Origin: UBA5336 sp038745855
GTDB lineage: Bacteria > Pseudomonadota > Alphaproteobacteria > Caulobacterales > Hyphomonadaceae
Length of the DNA stretch: 64,000 bases
NCBI GenBank assembly: GCA_038745855.1
Contig: JBCDLC010000009.1
Coordinates: 17,546 to 81,545 of the forward strand
Direction: 5' to 3'
Within the stretch, counting starts at the first letter, position 1; each line of letters starts with the position of its first letter. Shown in pieces: positions 55,046 to 63,964 of this stretch. Below the pieces are notes generated by a model. That model had not been told where the DNA came from and searched no databases. It saw nothing but the letters and a program-made list of their open reading frames with translations. Position numbers and translations under genes: made by a program.

Positions 55046-55827
55046 CAGGCCGTGATATCGCCATCGAAGTCGAGGAACGCGCGCATGGCGGACATCGCCG
55101 CCTCTGACTGCAACACGTCATAGAAGCCATGGCGCTCGGCGATCAGCCCGTCTTGCAGCGGCCTGTCCTGGGCGGACCGAACGAGCTGTTTCGCCATCGC
55201 CAAGCCCTCAGCGCCCCGCGTTTCGAATTCTGCAGCAATTTCCAGCGCCCGAGCCAAGGCATCGGTCGCTGTTTCGTGGACAAGGCCAATCCGGAGCGCC
55301 TCCTGCGCATCAACCACCGACCCGCGCAGGACGAAACCAAGCGCAGCGGCCTCGCCGATCAGCCTCGGCAGACGCTGGGTGCCGCCGCCGCCCGGAAAGA
55401 TCGAGATCCGCGTCTCGGGCAGTCCGATCTGCTCAACATCATCGGCCGCGATCCGCAAATCGCACGCCATGGCAATCTCGAAACCGCCGCCCATGCAGGT
55501 TCCATTGATCGCCGCGATCACGGGCTTGGGCGCATCCTGGCAGGCGTCCAGCAAATCGACGAACGGTCCGCCCTCGAATGACGCCCGGGTCAGCGCACCC
55601 GCCGCAACGCCCTCGCCGGCCTGAACAATCTCCGCCACATCGAAATGGCGCACGAACACCGGACCGGTTCCCGTCAGGATCACAGACCGAACCGCGGGAT
55701 CCGCAGCCGCAGCGTTCACGGCGTCGGCCAAGGACCTTGCCCCCTCGGTCGTCATGTAATCACGAGGAGGATTGCTGTAGCTGATAACCTGCGCCGCGCC
55801 GCGGGTTTCGATTGAGACGTCCACCAT
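55045..55827 (-). CDS. Enoyl-CoA hydratase/isomerase family protein
   Basis: The protein has 260 residues from the ATG at 55827, which has GGAG eight bases upstream. The crotonase fold is seen in AAINGTCMGGGFEIAMACDLRIA (oxyanion hole and helix) and GLPETRISIFPGGGGTQRLPRLIG. The N-terminal region lacks the usual oxyanion AFxAGxD, reading RHFDVAEI instead, so the catalytic detail may differ. It is translationally coupled to tadA. Substrate unknown. Confidence 0.88.
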   Translation of the reverse strand: MVDVSIETRGAAQVISYSNPPRDYMTTEGARSLADAVNAAAADPAVRSVILTGTGPVFVRHFDVAEIVQAGEGVAAGALTRASFEGGPFVDLLDACQDAPKPVIAAINGTCMGGGFEIAMACDLRIAADDVEQIGLPETRISIFPGGGGTQRLPRLIGEAAALGFVLRGSVVDAQEALRIGLVHETATDALARALEIAAEFETRGAEGLAMAKQLVRSAQDRPLQDGLIAERHGFYDVLQSEAAMSAMRAFLDFDGDITA

Positions 55828-55891
55828 GTCATAGCTCCGGTTTCGGCCCGACCATGGCATTGCCGCCGGTCAAAGACGAGAGGAATTGCCC

Positions 55892-56458
55892 ATGCGCATC
55901 GTGGGAGGCATCCACAAGGGGCGTCCAATCAAGACCCCCAGCGGCCGGAACACGCGCCCAACCTCAGACAGGACCCGCGAAGCTATCTTCAATATCCTCG
56001 CCCATGCCGACTGGGCACCCGCCCTCGAAGGCGCCCGTGTGATGGACGTCTTTGCGGGCTCCGGTGCGTTGGGCTTCGAGGCCCTTTCTCGCGGGGCTGC
56101 AGCCTGCCTTTTCATCGAAACCGACCACGGCGCGCGCGGCGCCATTCGCGCCAATATCGAAGCTATGGGGCTCTTCGGGAACACCCGCCTCCATCGGCGA
56201 AGCGCCCTCGATCTGGGACCCAAACCCGCGGGTGTCGGATCGCCCTATACCCACGCCTTCCTAGATCCGCCCTATGGCCGATCCATGGTTCCGCAGGCAC
56301 TCGATGGCCTCGCCGGTGGCGGCTGGCTCGCCGCAGATGCCATCGCCATCGCAGAAACCGGCAACGACGAAGACCTGGCCGCAGACGGCTGGTCTATCCT
56401 CGATACGCGCACCTACGGCGCGGCCAAGATCTGGTTCCTCACCCGGGCGCCGGACTGA
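55892..56458 (+). CDS. rsmD: 16S rRNA (guanine966-N2)-methyltransferase RsmD
   Basis: The protein has 188 residues. MRIVGGIHKGRPIKTP and RPTSDRTREAIFNIL open the family, VMDVFAGSGALGFEALSRGA is the SAM site and FLDPPYG the NPPY-type catalytic loop. GAGAGGAA precedes the ATG. It modifies G966 in the 30S head. It diverges from the enoyl-CoA hydratase gene. Confidence 0.94.
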   Translation: MRIVGGIHKGRPIKTPSGRNTRPTSDRTREAIFNILAHADWAPALEGARVMDVFAGSGALGFEALSRGAAACLFIETDHGARGAIRANIEAMGLFGNTRLHRRSALDLGPKPAGVGSPYTHAFLDPPYGRSMVPQALDGLAGGGWLAADAIAIAETGNDEDLAADGWSILDTRTYGAAKIWFLTRAPD

Positions 56459-56533
56459 AAACCGGCGTTAACGCACAGGTGGCACTCTCCTTGCTGAGGC
56501 GCTCCTTGGGGGCGGCAAAAGAGGTAAGGCACG

Positions 56534-56692
56534 ATGCTCAATTTTCTCAGAAAACCCTTGAATGCCCGACAGCTGAGCTGGGTCACTGACACGGAATCGC
56601 TTCCCGATTTTGGACTCAGCAAGATCGAAATGAAGCTCCTGGCCGCACTCGTCGTGCTCCAGAGCCTGGTTCTGTCCTTGCTGCTTCTTTGA
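56534..56692 (+). CDS. Small membrane protein, 52 residues
   Basis: GAGGTAAGG lies seven bases before the ATG. The N-terminal 30 residues are polar (RKPLNARQLSWVTD, then PDFGLSKIEMK), and the last 20 are a hydrophobic helix (LLAALVVLQSLVLSLLLL), so it could be a tail-anchored peptide. A stem GGCCCAG/CTGGGCC (56701-56707 and 56728-56734) follows the stop. I know no family for it. Confidence 0.6.
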   Translation: MLNFLRKPLNARQLSWVTDTESLPDFGLSKIEMKLLAALVVLQSLVLSLLLL

Positions 56693-56783
56693 GCTTCCAA
56701 GGCCCAGCGCGCACACAACAAAAACCACTGGGCCCTCGTCCCACCAGACACTCAGCCCTTCGAAAGCCCGGTACCGTTTCGGC

Positions 56784-57296
56784 TTAGCCCTGGGGCTGGG
56801 CCGTGGGATTTAACAGCGTGTTCCGCACCAGCTTGCCCGCATGGGCCGGATCGATCTGGCCCGGAAACTTCGACTTCAGCGCCTGCATGCACCGGCCGGC
56901 ATCCTTCAGCTTCGATGCATTCAGTTCTGCCACCACGGACCGCACAGCGGTTTCAAGCGCATCCTGATCCAGCGGCGAAGGCAGGAACGCCTCGATCACC
57001 TCAAGTTCGTCGCGCTCGCGCTCGGCTTCCTCGATCCGTCCGGCGTCCTCATACTCCTGGGCCGACAACCGAAGCTGATCAGCCATTGTCCGGATGACCG
57101 CCTCGACGGCCTCCTCCGGACAGCCAGCGCACTGCCCCCGCGTCCGCGCACTCACGTCCCGGTCGCGAATCGCGCACGCAAGAAGACGCAGTGTCTGCGC
57201 ACGGACGCTGCCCGGATCGGCTTGTTCTGCGCTGTCGAGGGCAGCCTCGATCTGCTGCCTGAGATTTGAATTCAAAGGCGTTTCGTCGCTCGCCAT
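56784..57296 (-). CDS. GatB/YqeY domain protein
   Basis: The protein has 170 residues from the ATG at 57296. LRQQIEAALDSAEQ, the segment EAERERDELEVIEAFLPSPLD and the C-terminal GRCMQALKSKFPGQIDPAHAGKLV are the YqeY signature, a tRNA amidotransferase-related fold of unclear function. The stretch RGQCAGCPEEAVEAV is somewhat unusual, with two Cys. It is divergent from carA, a common arrangement in Alphaproteobacteria. Confidence 0.88.
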   Translation of the reverse strand: MASDETPLNSNLRQQIEAALDSAEQADPGSVRAQTLRLLACAIRDRDVSARTRGQCAGCPEEAVEAVIRTMADQLRLSAQEYEDAGRIEEAERERDELEVIEAFLPSPLDQDALETAVRSVVAELNASKLKDAGRCMQALKSKFPGQIDPAHAGKLVRNTLLNPTAQPQG

Positions 57297-57417
57297 CAAG
57301 TTCTCTGTTCTTAACGATGCCCTCGCCAATTGACGAAACATCGGATCAGCCCCTAATCCCCAAAGCCTTCCCGCATAAAGGTTAAGCTGGCGCAAACCAA
57401 AGGGAACCATTGGACGT

Positions 57418-58602
57418 ATGACTTACCTCGAATTCATGCAAGCGCCTTCGCGCACCACGGGTGCAATCGCCCTGGCAGATGGCACGATATACACAGGAAC
57501 TGGCGTCGGCGCGCCCGGAACGGCCACCGGCGAGGTTTGCTTCAATACAGCAATGACGGGCTATCAGGAGATCCTGACCGACCCTTCCTATGCCGACCAG
57601 ATCGTCATGTTCACGTTCCCCCATATCGGGAATGTGGGCGCGAACGCCCTCGATCTCGAGCACAGTGCGCCACCGGCGGAGCGCGCAGCCGTCGGTACCG
57701 TTTTCCGCGCGCCCATCACGCCGCCGAGCAATTGGCGCGCGAACGACCATTTCGACGCCTGGCTCAAACGACGCGGTATCGTGGGCCTCTTCGGCATCGA
57801 CACCCGCGCCCTGACCTCTGCCATCCGGCGCACGGGCATGCAGAAAGCGGTCATCGCATACGACCCGGGCGGCCATCTCGATCTCCCTGCACTCGTTGAA
57901 GCCGCCAGGTCCTGGCACGGCATCGAAAAAGCAGACCTCGCCGCCCAGGTGGCCGCGCCCGAACCCTTCGCGCACAAGGAGGGCCTATGGACGACGGACA
58001 ACGCGTTCCCAGGCCTTGTTGAGCCCAAGTTCCACGTCGCCGTTGTCGATTTCGGCGTGAAACGGAACATCCTCCGCAACCTCGCCCACATCGGCGCCCG
58101 CGCGACCGTTGTCCCGGGCGATGCCTCTATCGGCGATATCCAGGCGTTGAACCCCGATGGGGTCGTGCTTTCAAACGGCCCAGGCGACCCGGCAGCGACC
58201 ATCGAACGGGCCGGACCCATGATCAGGGCGCTCATCGAAAGCGGGACGCCAATCCTCGGTATCTGCCTGGGCCACCAATTGCTCGCGCTCAGCCTCGGCG
58301 CGGCGACGCGAAAGATGGACCAGGGGCACCATGGCGCGAACCATCCCGTCCAGGACCTCGAAACCGGTAAGGTCGAGATCGTCTCCATGAACCATGGTTT
58401 CACCGTGGATCCCGGAACCCTTCCCGAAGGCGTTGTCGAAAGCCACCGCTCCCTGTTTGACGGCACCAATTCCGGCCTCTCGGTCACCGGAAAACCCATC
58501 ATCTCCGTCCAGCACCACCCCGAAGCCTCTCCCGGCCCCCAGGACAGCTTCTACCTCTTCGACCGCTTCGCAGGCCTCATGACCGAGGCAAAGGCGCGCT
58601 AG
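57418..58602 (+). CDS. carA: Carbamoyl-phosphate synthase small subunit
   Basis: CarA releases ammonia from glutamine for carbamoyl phosphate, feeding arginine and pyrimidine synthesis. The 394-residue protein has the N-terminal GEVCFNTAMTGYQEILTDPS, the class I amidotransferase nucleophile ICLGHQLLALSL and the His-Glu pair in SVQHHPEASPGP. All are intact. carB is not downstream; the next gene is a convergent MarR regulator. Confidence 0.96.
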   Translation: MTYLEFMQAPSRTTGAIALADGTIYTGTGVGAPGTATGEVCFNTAMTGYQEILTDPSYADQIVMFTFPHIGNVGANALDLEHSAPPAERAAVGTVFRAPITPPSNWRANDHFDAWLKRRGIVGLFGIDTRALTSAIRRTGMQKAVIAYDPGGHLDLPALVEAARSWHGIEKADLAAQVAAPEPFAHKEGLWTTDNAFPGLVEPKFHVAVVDFGVKRNILRNLAHIGARATVVPGDASIGDIQALNPDGVVLSNGPGDPAATIERAGPMIRALIESGTPILGICLGHQLLALSLGAATRKMDQGHHGANHPVQDLETGKVEIVSMNHGFTVDPGTLPEGVVESHRSLFDGTNSGLSVTGKPIISVQHHPEASPGPQDSFYLFDRFAGLMTEAKAR

Positions 58603-58642
58603 CGAAGAGCTCGCAGTCACCGGCAAAGAGCCACGGCAACCA

Positions 58643-59092
58643 TCAATCTGGGGTGTTGTGGGTTAAACTGGCGACCACTTTTTCGAGCGCGTCGATGACG
58701 GTGCTGCGTTCGGTCGGCGACAAGACGTTGAGCATGGTCTCCATATTGAAGATATCCTGGCGGTGAATGGCCGCTCGGATGCTCCGGCCTTCTTCTGTCA
58801 AGAAGTGCGCTTTTGCCCGTCGGCTGACCGCGTGAGATTCTCGAACGATCAGCCCGTTGCGGATCAATCGATCCAGTGAGGACTGAACGGTTGTCGGCGC
58901 AACGCCGAGGGCCTGGGCCACATCAACGCCTCGTCCCCCAGGATGCGCATCGATGAAACGTAGAGTCTGGAAATCAATCGGGTTGTAGCGCATGCGCCCT
59001 TCGGCCGAGGGAAAGCGTTCCTCATTGACCGTAAAAAGCCCAAGCAACGTGCCGACGCTCTCCAGCAGTCGCTCGGCTTCGGTCTTCGCCAT
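58643..59092 (-). CDS. MarR-family transcriptional regulator
   Basis: The protein has 149 residues. FQTLRFIDAHPGGRGVDVAQALGVAPTTVQSSLDRLIRNGLIVRE is the winged helix with its recognition helix. A basic wing (SRRAKAHFLTEEG) follows. It diverges from a lipoprotein gene, and the 84 bases between hold two palindromes that are likely its operators, so it probably controls both genes. Confidence 0.88.
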   Translation of the reverse strand: MAKTEAERLLESVGTLLGLFTVNEERFPSAEGRMRYNPIDFQTLRFIDAHPGGRGVDVAQALGVAPTTVQSSLDRLIRNGLIVRESHAVSRRAKAHFLTEEGRSIRAAIHRQDIFNMETMLNVLSPTERSTVIDALEKVVASLTHNTPD

Positions 59093-59115
59093 CTTGATCC
59101 CCTGTACTTGCGATA

Positions 59116-59151
59116 TACGAACTTCGTATTACTTCCCTACGAATCTCGTAT
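59116..59151. promoter_or_regulatory. Two-site palindromic operator between marR-type regulator and lipoprotein gene
   Basis: ATACGAACTTCGTAT (59116-59130) is a perfect inverted repeat around one base. TACGAATCTCGTA (59139-59151) is a second, related one. Centres are about 22 bases apart, two helical turns, so two dimers would bind the same face of DNA. Both carry TACGA half-sites typical of a shared regulator. Confidence 0.6.
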
Positions 59152-59176
59152 CATATGACCCGGACTGGAGCCTGCA

Positions 59177-59803
59177 ATGTCGATAACCGTATTCAGAAAC
59201 CTGACCATTTCCCTATTTGCCGCCGCAGCAACCGCCTGCACAGGTACAGTCGCTCCACCCTCTGAGCCGCCGCAATATACGGGTTCTGCGCCAGATCTCA
59301 CCGGGGGCCGATATGCGGTCTACGAGACAGAACGCATCTTTGATGCACCGCTGGAACCCCTTCGCGCTTTCATCGAAGACGGAAACAAAATCGTCGCGGC
59401 GATGGAAGAGACCGACAACATCAAGAAGCCAGTTGATGTCGTTGTTCTATCGGGAACCTGGCCAGAGGAAGGCTCGGTGCGGCGCCTTGAGTTCTCGGAT
59501 GGCCACTACACGCTTGAACGGGTGCTCGAAAACGACTTCCCGACGTTATTTCGTTATCAGGTCTGGGACTTCACGGCCGCGGCCGGAAACAACCTCGACT
59601 ATGCCTTGGGTCAGCAGGCCTGGGAAAGACTGCCAGACGGGCGATCCAAGCTCACCTGGACGTACTCATTGAAACCGAACGCCGGATACAAGCGCTTTTT
59701 CGTCCAGCGCTTCGTCAACAATGACATGCGTCCGCTCATGGAAAACGCACTCGATGTCGTGAAGGTGCAGGCTGACGCGGCATTTGCCGAGACACCCTCG
59801 TGA
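59177..59803 (+). CDS. SRPBCC-fold lipoprotein
   Basis: The protein has 208 residues. FAAAATAC is a lipobox at about residue 21. The rest resembles the START/SRPBCC fold: RIFDAPLEPLRAFIEDG, EGSVRRLEFSDGHYTLERVLEND, RFVNNDMRPLMENALDVVK, with a deep hydrophobic cavity likely. It would face the periplasm and could bind a lipid-like ligand. It is divergent from a MarR regulator and behind the two-site operator, so it may be an inducible ligand-response gene. Confidence 0.75.
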   Translation: MSITVFRNLTISLFAAAATACTGTVAPPSEPPQYTGSAPDLTGGRYAVYETERIFDAPLEPLRAFIEDGNKIVAAMEETDNIKKPVDVVVLSGTWPEEGSVRRLEFSDGHYTLERVLENDFPTLFRYQVWDFTAAAGNNLDYALGQQAWERLPDGRSKLTWTYSLKPNAGYKRFFVQRFVNNDMRPLMENALDVVKVQADAAFAETPS

Positions 59804-59820
59804 TTGCGTCGCCAGGGCTC

Positions 59821-60279
59821 TCAGCTTGGGCTCTTCTGGGCGGACGCATCGCGCTGCCGGGGGTCTGAATTGGGTTTCGCCACCAGGAATTGCGCCCGCA
59901 GCATTGCAACTGGCTTGTTCCGCTCGGTCTGCCACGCTTCCGCTCGGACCGTCGCCATCCGCGAGCCAAGCTTGACCACAATGGCGCGGGCATAAAGGTC
60001 GCTCGCCCGGCCAGACCGCAAATAGTCCACCGTCAGGTCGATCGGCTTCGGCGGCCGTTCCAGTTCCGTCAGCAGGAAGACCTGGGCCATGGCCGTGAGT
60101 TCCAGAAACGCGCCGATCGCGCCCCCGTGCAGGGCCTGGATCGCGGAATTGCCGATAAACTTCTCCTGGTAGGGCAGGATGGCCGTCATCTCATCCCCGC
60201 GTACGTCGCAGATGACGCCCAGCGTGCGGGCGAACGGTGTCTCTGTAAGGAAGGCGCTCAGATCGTCTGCCCGGCTCAT
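59821..60279 (-). CDS. PaaI-family hotdog thioesterase
   Basis: The protein has 152 residues from the ATG at 60279, where ATGA overlaps the preceding gene's stop. IQALHGGAIGAFLELTAMAQVF is the HGG motif and helix of the hotdog thioesterase fold, and KPIDLTVDYLRSGRASDLYARA is the following strand. A much longer upstream extension is Arg-rich and not protein-like. It forms a pair with the next gene; together they may make a mixed or two separate acyl-CoA thioesterases. Confidence 0.88.
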   Translation of the reverse strand: MSRADDLSAFLTETPFARTLGVICDVRGDEMTAILPYQEKFIGNSAIQALHGGAIGAFLELTAMAQVFLLTELERPPKPIDLTVDYLRSGRASDLYARAIVVKLGSRMATVRAEAWQTERNKPVAMLRAQFLVAKPNSDPRQRDASAQKSPS

Positions 60280-60779
60280 GTGCGGCCGTCCAGAACGTCT
60301 TTCACAATGGCCATCGCGCCGCCCGATGCCCACCGATTGGGGTCGTTCAAAGCGAACGCGCCCGATGCGGAAGCCACGATCCGGTCGCGGGTCTCGTGAT
60401 AGGCCCAGGCCCGCGTGAAGGCGACCGATCGGGTCACGTGATAGCACTCGGCCTCGGCGATGATGTCCCGCCCCTTCTCTCCTGGCCGCATGTAATCGAT
60501 CCTGAGATCCAGCGTTGCCATCGATTTGAACGTATCCAACGCAGCCGAGATCGCCACGCCGCAGATATTGTCGAGGATCGAAGTGATCACCCCGCCGGCC
60601 ATCACGCCTGTCTCGGCATCGCCCACCAGGTCCTCCCGCCACGCAACCCGTGCGATGGCCCGTGCCCGCTCGACCTTCACCAGTTCGAACCCGAGCGCAT
60701 TCGCCCAAGGCACCGTCTCCATGAACATGTGCGCATGTTTCTGGACAAGCTCGAGCGGGGTCGGCGGTCTATCGCCCAT
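60276..60779 (-). CDS. PaaI-family hotdog thioesterase
   Basis: The protein has 167 residues. VMAGGVITSILDNICGVAI is the HGG-like motif, here AGG, and ATLDLRIDYMRPGEKGRDIIAEA is the dimer strand of the fold. The N-terminal helix (MFMETVPWANALGFEL) is typical. It is the first gene of the pair. Acyl-CoA substrate unknown. Confidence 0.88.
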   Translation of the reverse strand: MGDRPPTPLELVQKHAHMFMETVPWANALGFELVKVERARAIARVAWREDLVGDAETGVMAGGVITSILDNICGVAISAALDTFKSMATLDLRIDYMRPGEKGRDIIAEAECYHVTRSVAFTRAWAYHETRDRIVASASGAFALNDPNRWASGGAMAIVKDVLDGRT

Positions 60780-60875
60780 GCGGCATATTCCTGGCGGGGG
60801 TTTGACTGAACTTCATATGCCAGTACCATCCACTCCGCGACGTGAAAACACGCGCCTTGGCTTGGGAGAACATTT

Positions 60876-62207
60876 ATGGGCTATGACGGCGACCGCTCGG
60901 TCCGCGCCTGCATTATCGGTGCGGGGTGTTCGGGCTTCACCATGGCAAAGCGGCTCAAGGATTTCGGCGTCGCCTACGACTGCTTCGAGATGTCTGACAA
61001 TATCGGTGGCAACTGGTATTTCGGCAATCCGAACGGCCACTCCTCCTGCTACGAGAGCCTCCACATCGATACCTCGAAATGGCGCCTCGCCTTCGAAGAC
61101 TACCCCGTCCCAGACGACTGGCCCGATTTCCCCCACCACCGCCAGCTCTTCCAATACTTCAACGACTATGTCGACCATTTCGGCCTGCGCGAGACCATCA
61201 CCTTCAACACAGAAGTCACCCACGCCGACCCCATCGACGAAGGCCGCTGGCGGGTCACCCTGTCGACCGGCGAGCAGCGCACCTACTCCCACCTGATCGT
61301 CGGCAATGGCCACCACTGGGATCCGCGCTGGCCAGACTATCCCGGCGAATTCGACGGCTACCAGGTCCACTCCCACAACTACCGCGACCCGTTCGAGCCC
61401 TTCGACTTCCGGGGCAAGCGCGTTCTCATCGTCGGCGCCGGCAACTCCGCCATGGATATCGCATCCGAGCTGTCCCAGCGTCCCCTTGCCGAGCGGCTCT
61501 TCGTCTCCATGCGACGCGGCGTCTGGGTGCTGCCGAAATACATGAACGGCCAACCCGCAGACAAAGCCGTGCTGCCCGGATGGATGCCTACAAGCATCGG
61601 CCGCGCCCTCGCGCGGAAGGCCATCAAGAAGTCCATCGGCAACATGGAAGACTACGGCCTGCCCAAGCCCGACCACGAGCCCCTCGACGCCCACCCCTCA
61701 GTGTCCGGCGAGTTCCTTACCCGGGTCGGATGCGGCGATATCGTTCCCAAGGGCGCCATGGAGCGGCTCGATGGCGACGGCGTTGTCTTCACCGATGGCA
61801 GCCGCGAACCCCTCGACGCCATCGTCTGGGCAACGGGATACAACGTCACCTTCCCCTTCTTCTCTGAGCCAGACCTGACACCCGTCGAAAACCGCTTCCC
61901 CCTGTTCAAACGCATGGTGAAACCCGGCTACAGAACCCTCTTCTTCCTAGGCCTCGCCCAACCCCTGCCCACGCTGGTCAATTTCGCCGAACAGCAATCC
62001 AAGCTCGTCGCCCGCGCCATCGATGGCCAGTACGCCCTGCCCAGCGATGCCGATATGGCCGACATCATCGTCGCCGATGACAAGGAACATGCCGGCCATT
62101 TCTACGAGGCGGCCCGCCACACCATGCAGGTCGATTTCAACCGCTACTGCGCCGACCTGATGAAAGAGCTCTCCCGCGGCGAGAAACGCGCCCTCACAAT
62201 GGCCTAG
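60876..62207 (+). CDS. Flavin-containing (class B) monooxygenase
   Basis: The protein has 443 residues. CIIGAGCSGFTMAKRL is the FAD Rossmann motif, GNWYF marks the family, VHSHNYRDP overlaps the FxGxxxH fingerprint, and VLIVGAGNSAMDIASEL is the NADPH Rossmann motif. The enzyme is expected to oxygenate N, S or ketone groups with NADPH and O2. Codon use is heavily GC-ending. No neighbours point to a substrate. Confidence 0.9.
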   Translation: MGYDGDRSVRACIIGAGCSGFTMAKRLKDFGVAYDCFEMSDNIGGNWYFGNPNGHSSCYESLHIDTSKWRLAFEDYPVPDDWPDFPHHRQLFQYFNDYVDHFGLRETITFNTEVTHADPIDEGRWRVTLSTGEQRTYSHLIVGNGHHWDPRWPDYPGEFDGYQVHSHNYRDPFEPFDFRGKRVLIVGAGNSAMDIASELSQRPLAERLFVSMRRGVWVLPKYMNGQPADKAVLPGWMPTSIGRALARKAIKKSIGNMEDYGLPKPDHEPLDAHPSVSGEFLTRVGCGDIVPKGAMERLDGDGVVFTDGSREPLDAIVWATGYNVTFPFFSEPDLTPVENRFPLFKRMVKPGYRTLFFLGLAQPLPTLVNFAEQQSKLVARAIDGQYALPSDADMADIIVADDKEHAGHFYEAARHTMQVDFNRYCADLMKELSRGEKRALTMA

Positions 62208-62293
62208 ACAGCGGCCCGTTCAGGCCCCCGATCAAGCCCCTGGCCCGGCGCCGACCCCCGCCGCTCCAAAACCCGCTTTGCGCCCCGGCCCCG

Positions 62294-62307
62294 ATCCGTT
62301 AACGGAT
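62294..62307. promoter_or_regulatory. Perfect 14-base palindrome overlapping the start region of the EnvZ-like gene
   Basis: ATCCGTTAACGGAT reads the same on both strands and ends five bases before the ATG at 62313, where the ribosome site would be. It could be an operator or a hairpin occluding initiation. Confidence 0.35.
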
Positions 62308-62312
62308 TTCCC

Positions 62313-63662
62313 ATGGCGCGGATACACCTCCCCTTCCGCTTGCGCGATATCATGCCCCACGGCCTCTATCCGCGGTCCGTGCTCATCGTCGTCCTGCCGG
62401 TCATCCTCCTGCTCGGCGCGGTCACCTACGTCTTCTATGACAGCCATTGGCGGCAGACCTCCCGCAAGATGAGCCAGGGCGTTGCATCCTCCATCGCCTA
62501 CGTTCTCGAAGACCTCGAGGCCGACCCTTCCCGCCTGCCGCTCATCCAGAAACGCGCCCGCGACACGCTCCGCATGGACGTCGATTTCGTCCCCGCCGCA
62601 CCCCAAACGACACCCCCAACGACACCCAAAGCCACAACCGAAGCCCTCACCCCGCCATCCTACCCCTACACCTCCCTCGACGACATCCTGGCAAGGGAGC
62701 TTTCAGTCCGCATCGACGCGCCGTACTCGTTCGACCTCTACGCCTCCAACAAGGTCGAAATCCTGATCCAGACCTCGGGCGGCATCCTCCGCGTCAGGGC
62801 AGACCGCGACCGTACGTTCTCGACCACGGGCCACATCTTCATCGTCTGGGTCATCCTCTCCACACTCGTCCTCGTCCTGCTCGCCCTCGGTTTCCTGCGC
62901 AGCCAGGTTCGCTCCATTCTCAAGCTCACCGACATGGCCAAGGCCTTCGGGCGCGGCCAGGAGGTTGGCGACATCCGGCCATCCGGGGCGACCGAAATCC
63001 GCGACGCGGCCAAGGCTGTCCTCGAAATGCGCCGCCGGCTCACGGCCTTTGCCGAACAACGCACCGCCATGCTCGCCGGCGTTAGTCATGATCTCCGCAC
63101 CCCGCTCACCCGGCTCAAGCTCCAGCTCGCGATGATGGAGGCCACCGAAGACAACACCGCCGCCCGCCGCGACCTCAGCGAGATGGAGGCCATGCTCGAT
63201 GAATACCTCGCCTTCGCCCGCCAGGAAGAGACAGAGGGCGCCGAAACCCTCTCCCTCGACGGTCTTCTCCGCGACGCCGCCAGCCACCACCATGGCGCTG
63301 TCCGTCTCCATCCTCCCGACCCGGTCCGGATCGAGGCACGCCCCGTCGCCTTGAAGCGCGCGGTCTCCAACCTCCTTACCAATGCCGTCCAGTATGGCGA
63401 CGCCGTCGAGGTATCCCTCAGCACGGGCGCCAAGTTCGCCGAGATCATCGTCGATGATGACGGCCCCGGCCTCGATCCTGACCAGTATGAAGACGCCTTC
63501 CGCCCCTTCTCCCGCATCGATCCCGCACGCAACCAAAATATTGCAGGGTCCGGCCTCGGCCTCGCCCTCGCGCGCGACACCGCCCGCGCCCATGGCGGCG
63601 ATGTCCGCCTCGACCGCAGCCCCCTTGGCGGCCTCCGCGCCACCCTGAGGCTTCCCCTCTGA
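62313..63662 (+). CDS. EnvZ-like sensor histidine kinase
   Basis: The protein has 449 residues. A hydrophobic helix (about 22-45), a periplasmic part with a Pro/Thr-rich stretch, and a second helix (about 170-198) precede a HAMP region. GVSHDLRTPLTRLKLQLAMM holds the phosphorylated His259. ATP-binding blocks are NLLTNAVQYG (N box), VDDDGPGLDP (G1) and GSGLGLALAR (G2). It resembles EnvZ of Alphaproteobacteria. No response regulator lies within the window on either side. Confidence 0.9.
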   Translation: MARIHLPFRLRDIMPHGLYPRSVLIVVLPVILLLGAVTYVFYDSHWRQTSRKMSQGVASSIAYVLEDLEADPSRLPLIQKRARDTLRMDVDFVPAAPQTTPPTTPKATTEALTPPSYPYTSLDDILARELSVRIDAPYSFDLYASNKVEILIQTSGGILRVRADRDRTFSTTGHIFIVWVILSTLVLVLLALGFLRSQVRSILKLTDMAKAFGRGQEVGDIRPSGATEIRDAAKAVLEMRRRLTAFAEQRTAMLAGVSHDLRTPLTRLKLQLAMMEATEDNTAARRDLSEMEAMLDEYLAFARQEETEGAETLSLDGLLRDAASHHHGAVRLHPPDPVRIEARPVALKRAVSNLLTNAVQYGDAVEVSLSTGAKFAEIIVDDDGPGLDPDQYEDAFRPFSRIDPARNQNIAGSGLGLALARDTARAHGGDVRLDRSPLGGLRATLRLPL

Positions 63663-63743
63663 AGGGTCATTATGCTTGGATCTCCCGCTGGGGTCGCTTC
63701 GCTCCCTACGCGATGGACTTGGGAGCCGGTCTGCGTGAGCAGG

Positions 63744-63768
63744 GGATTTGATCCGGGGGATCAAATCC
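63744..63768. other. Perfect hairpin, 10-base stem
   Basis: GGATTTGATC, a five-base CGGGG loop, and GATCAAATCC form a perfect ten-pair stem about 80 bases after the kinase gene. It has no T-run. The remaining gap 63663-63964 shows no gene I can support; a short frame at 63672 lacks any ribosome site and reads as composition noise. Confidence 0.35.
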
Positions 63769-63964
63769 AGGCGGACAAGGCCACGGCAGTGGCGCTGAAG
63801 GCTCTGGGCCTGTCCCAGTCTCAACCACTGCGCCGAACCGCCAGCCTCAAGACGCCTCCAGGTGTAGGATAACTTCTCCCCTATCCACGCCCCGCGCCCT
63901 GTAAACGTTGCAAAAACCCGGCGCTTATCCGACCGATCTGCCCCCGTGATAAGCTCCCCCTCAA

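Noticed and set aside
62703..63824. Minus-strand frame opposite the histidine kinase
   Set aside because: Antisense to intact H, N and G boxes.
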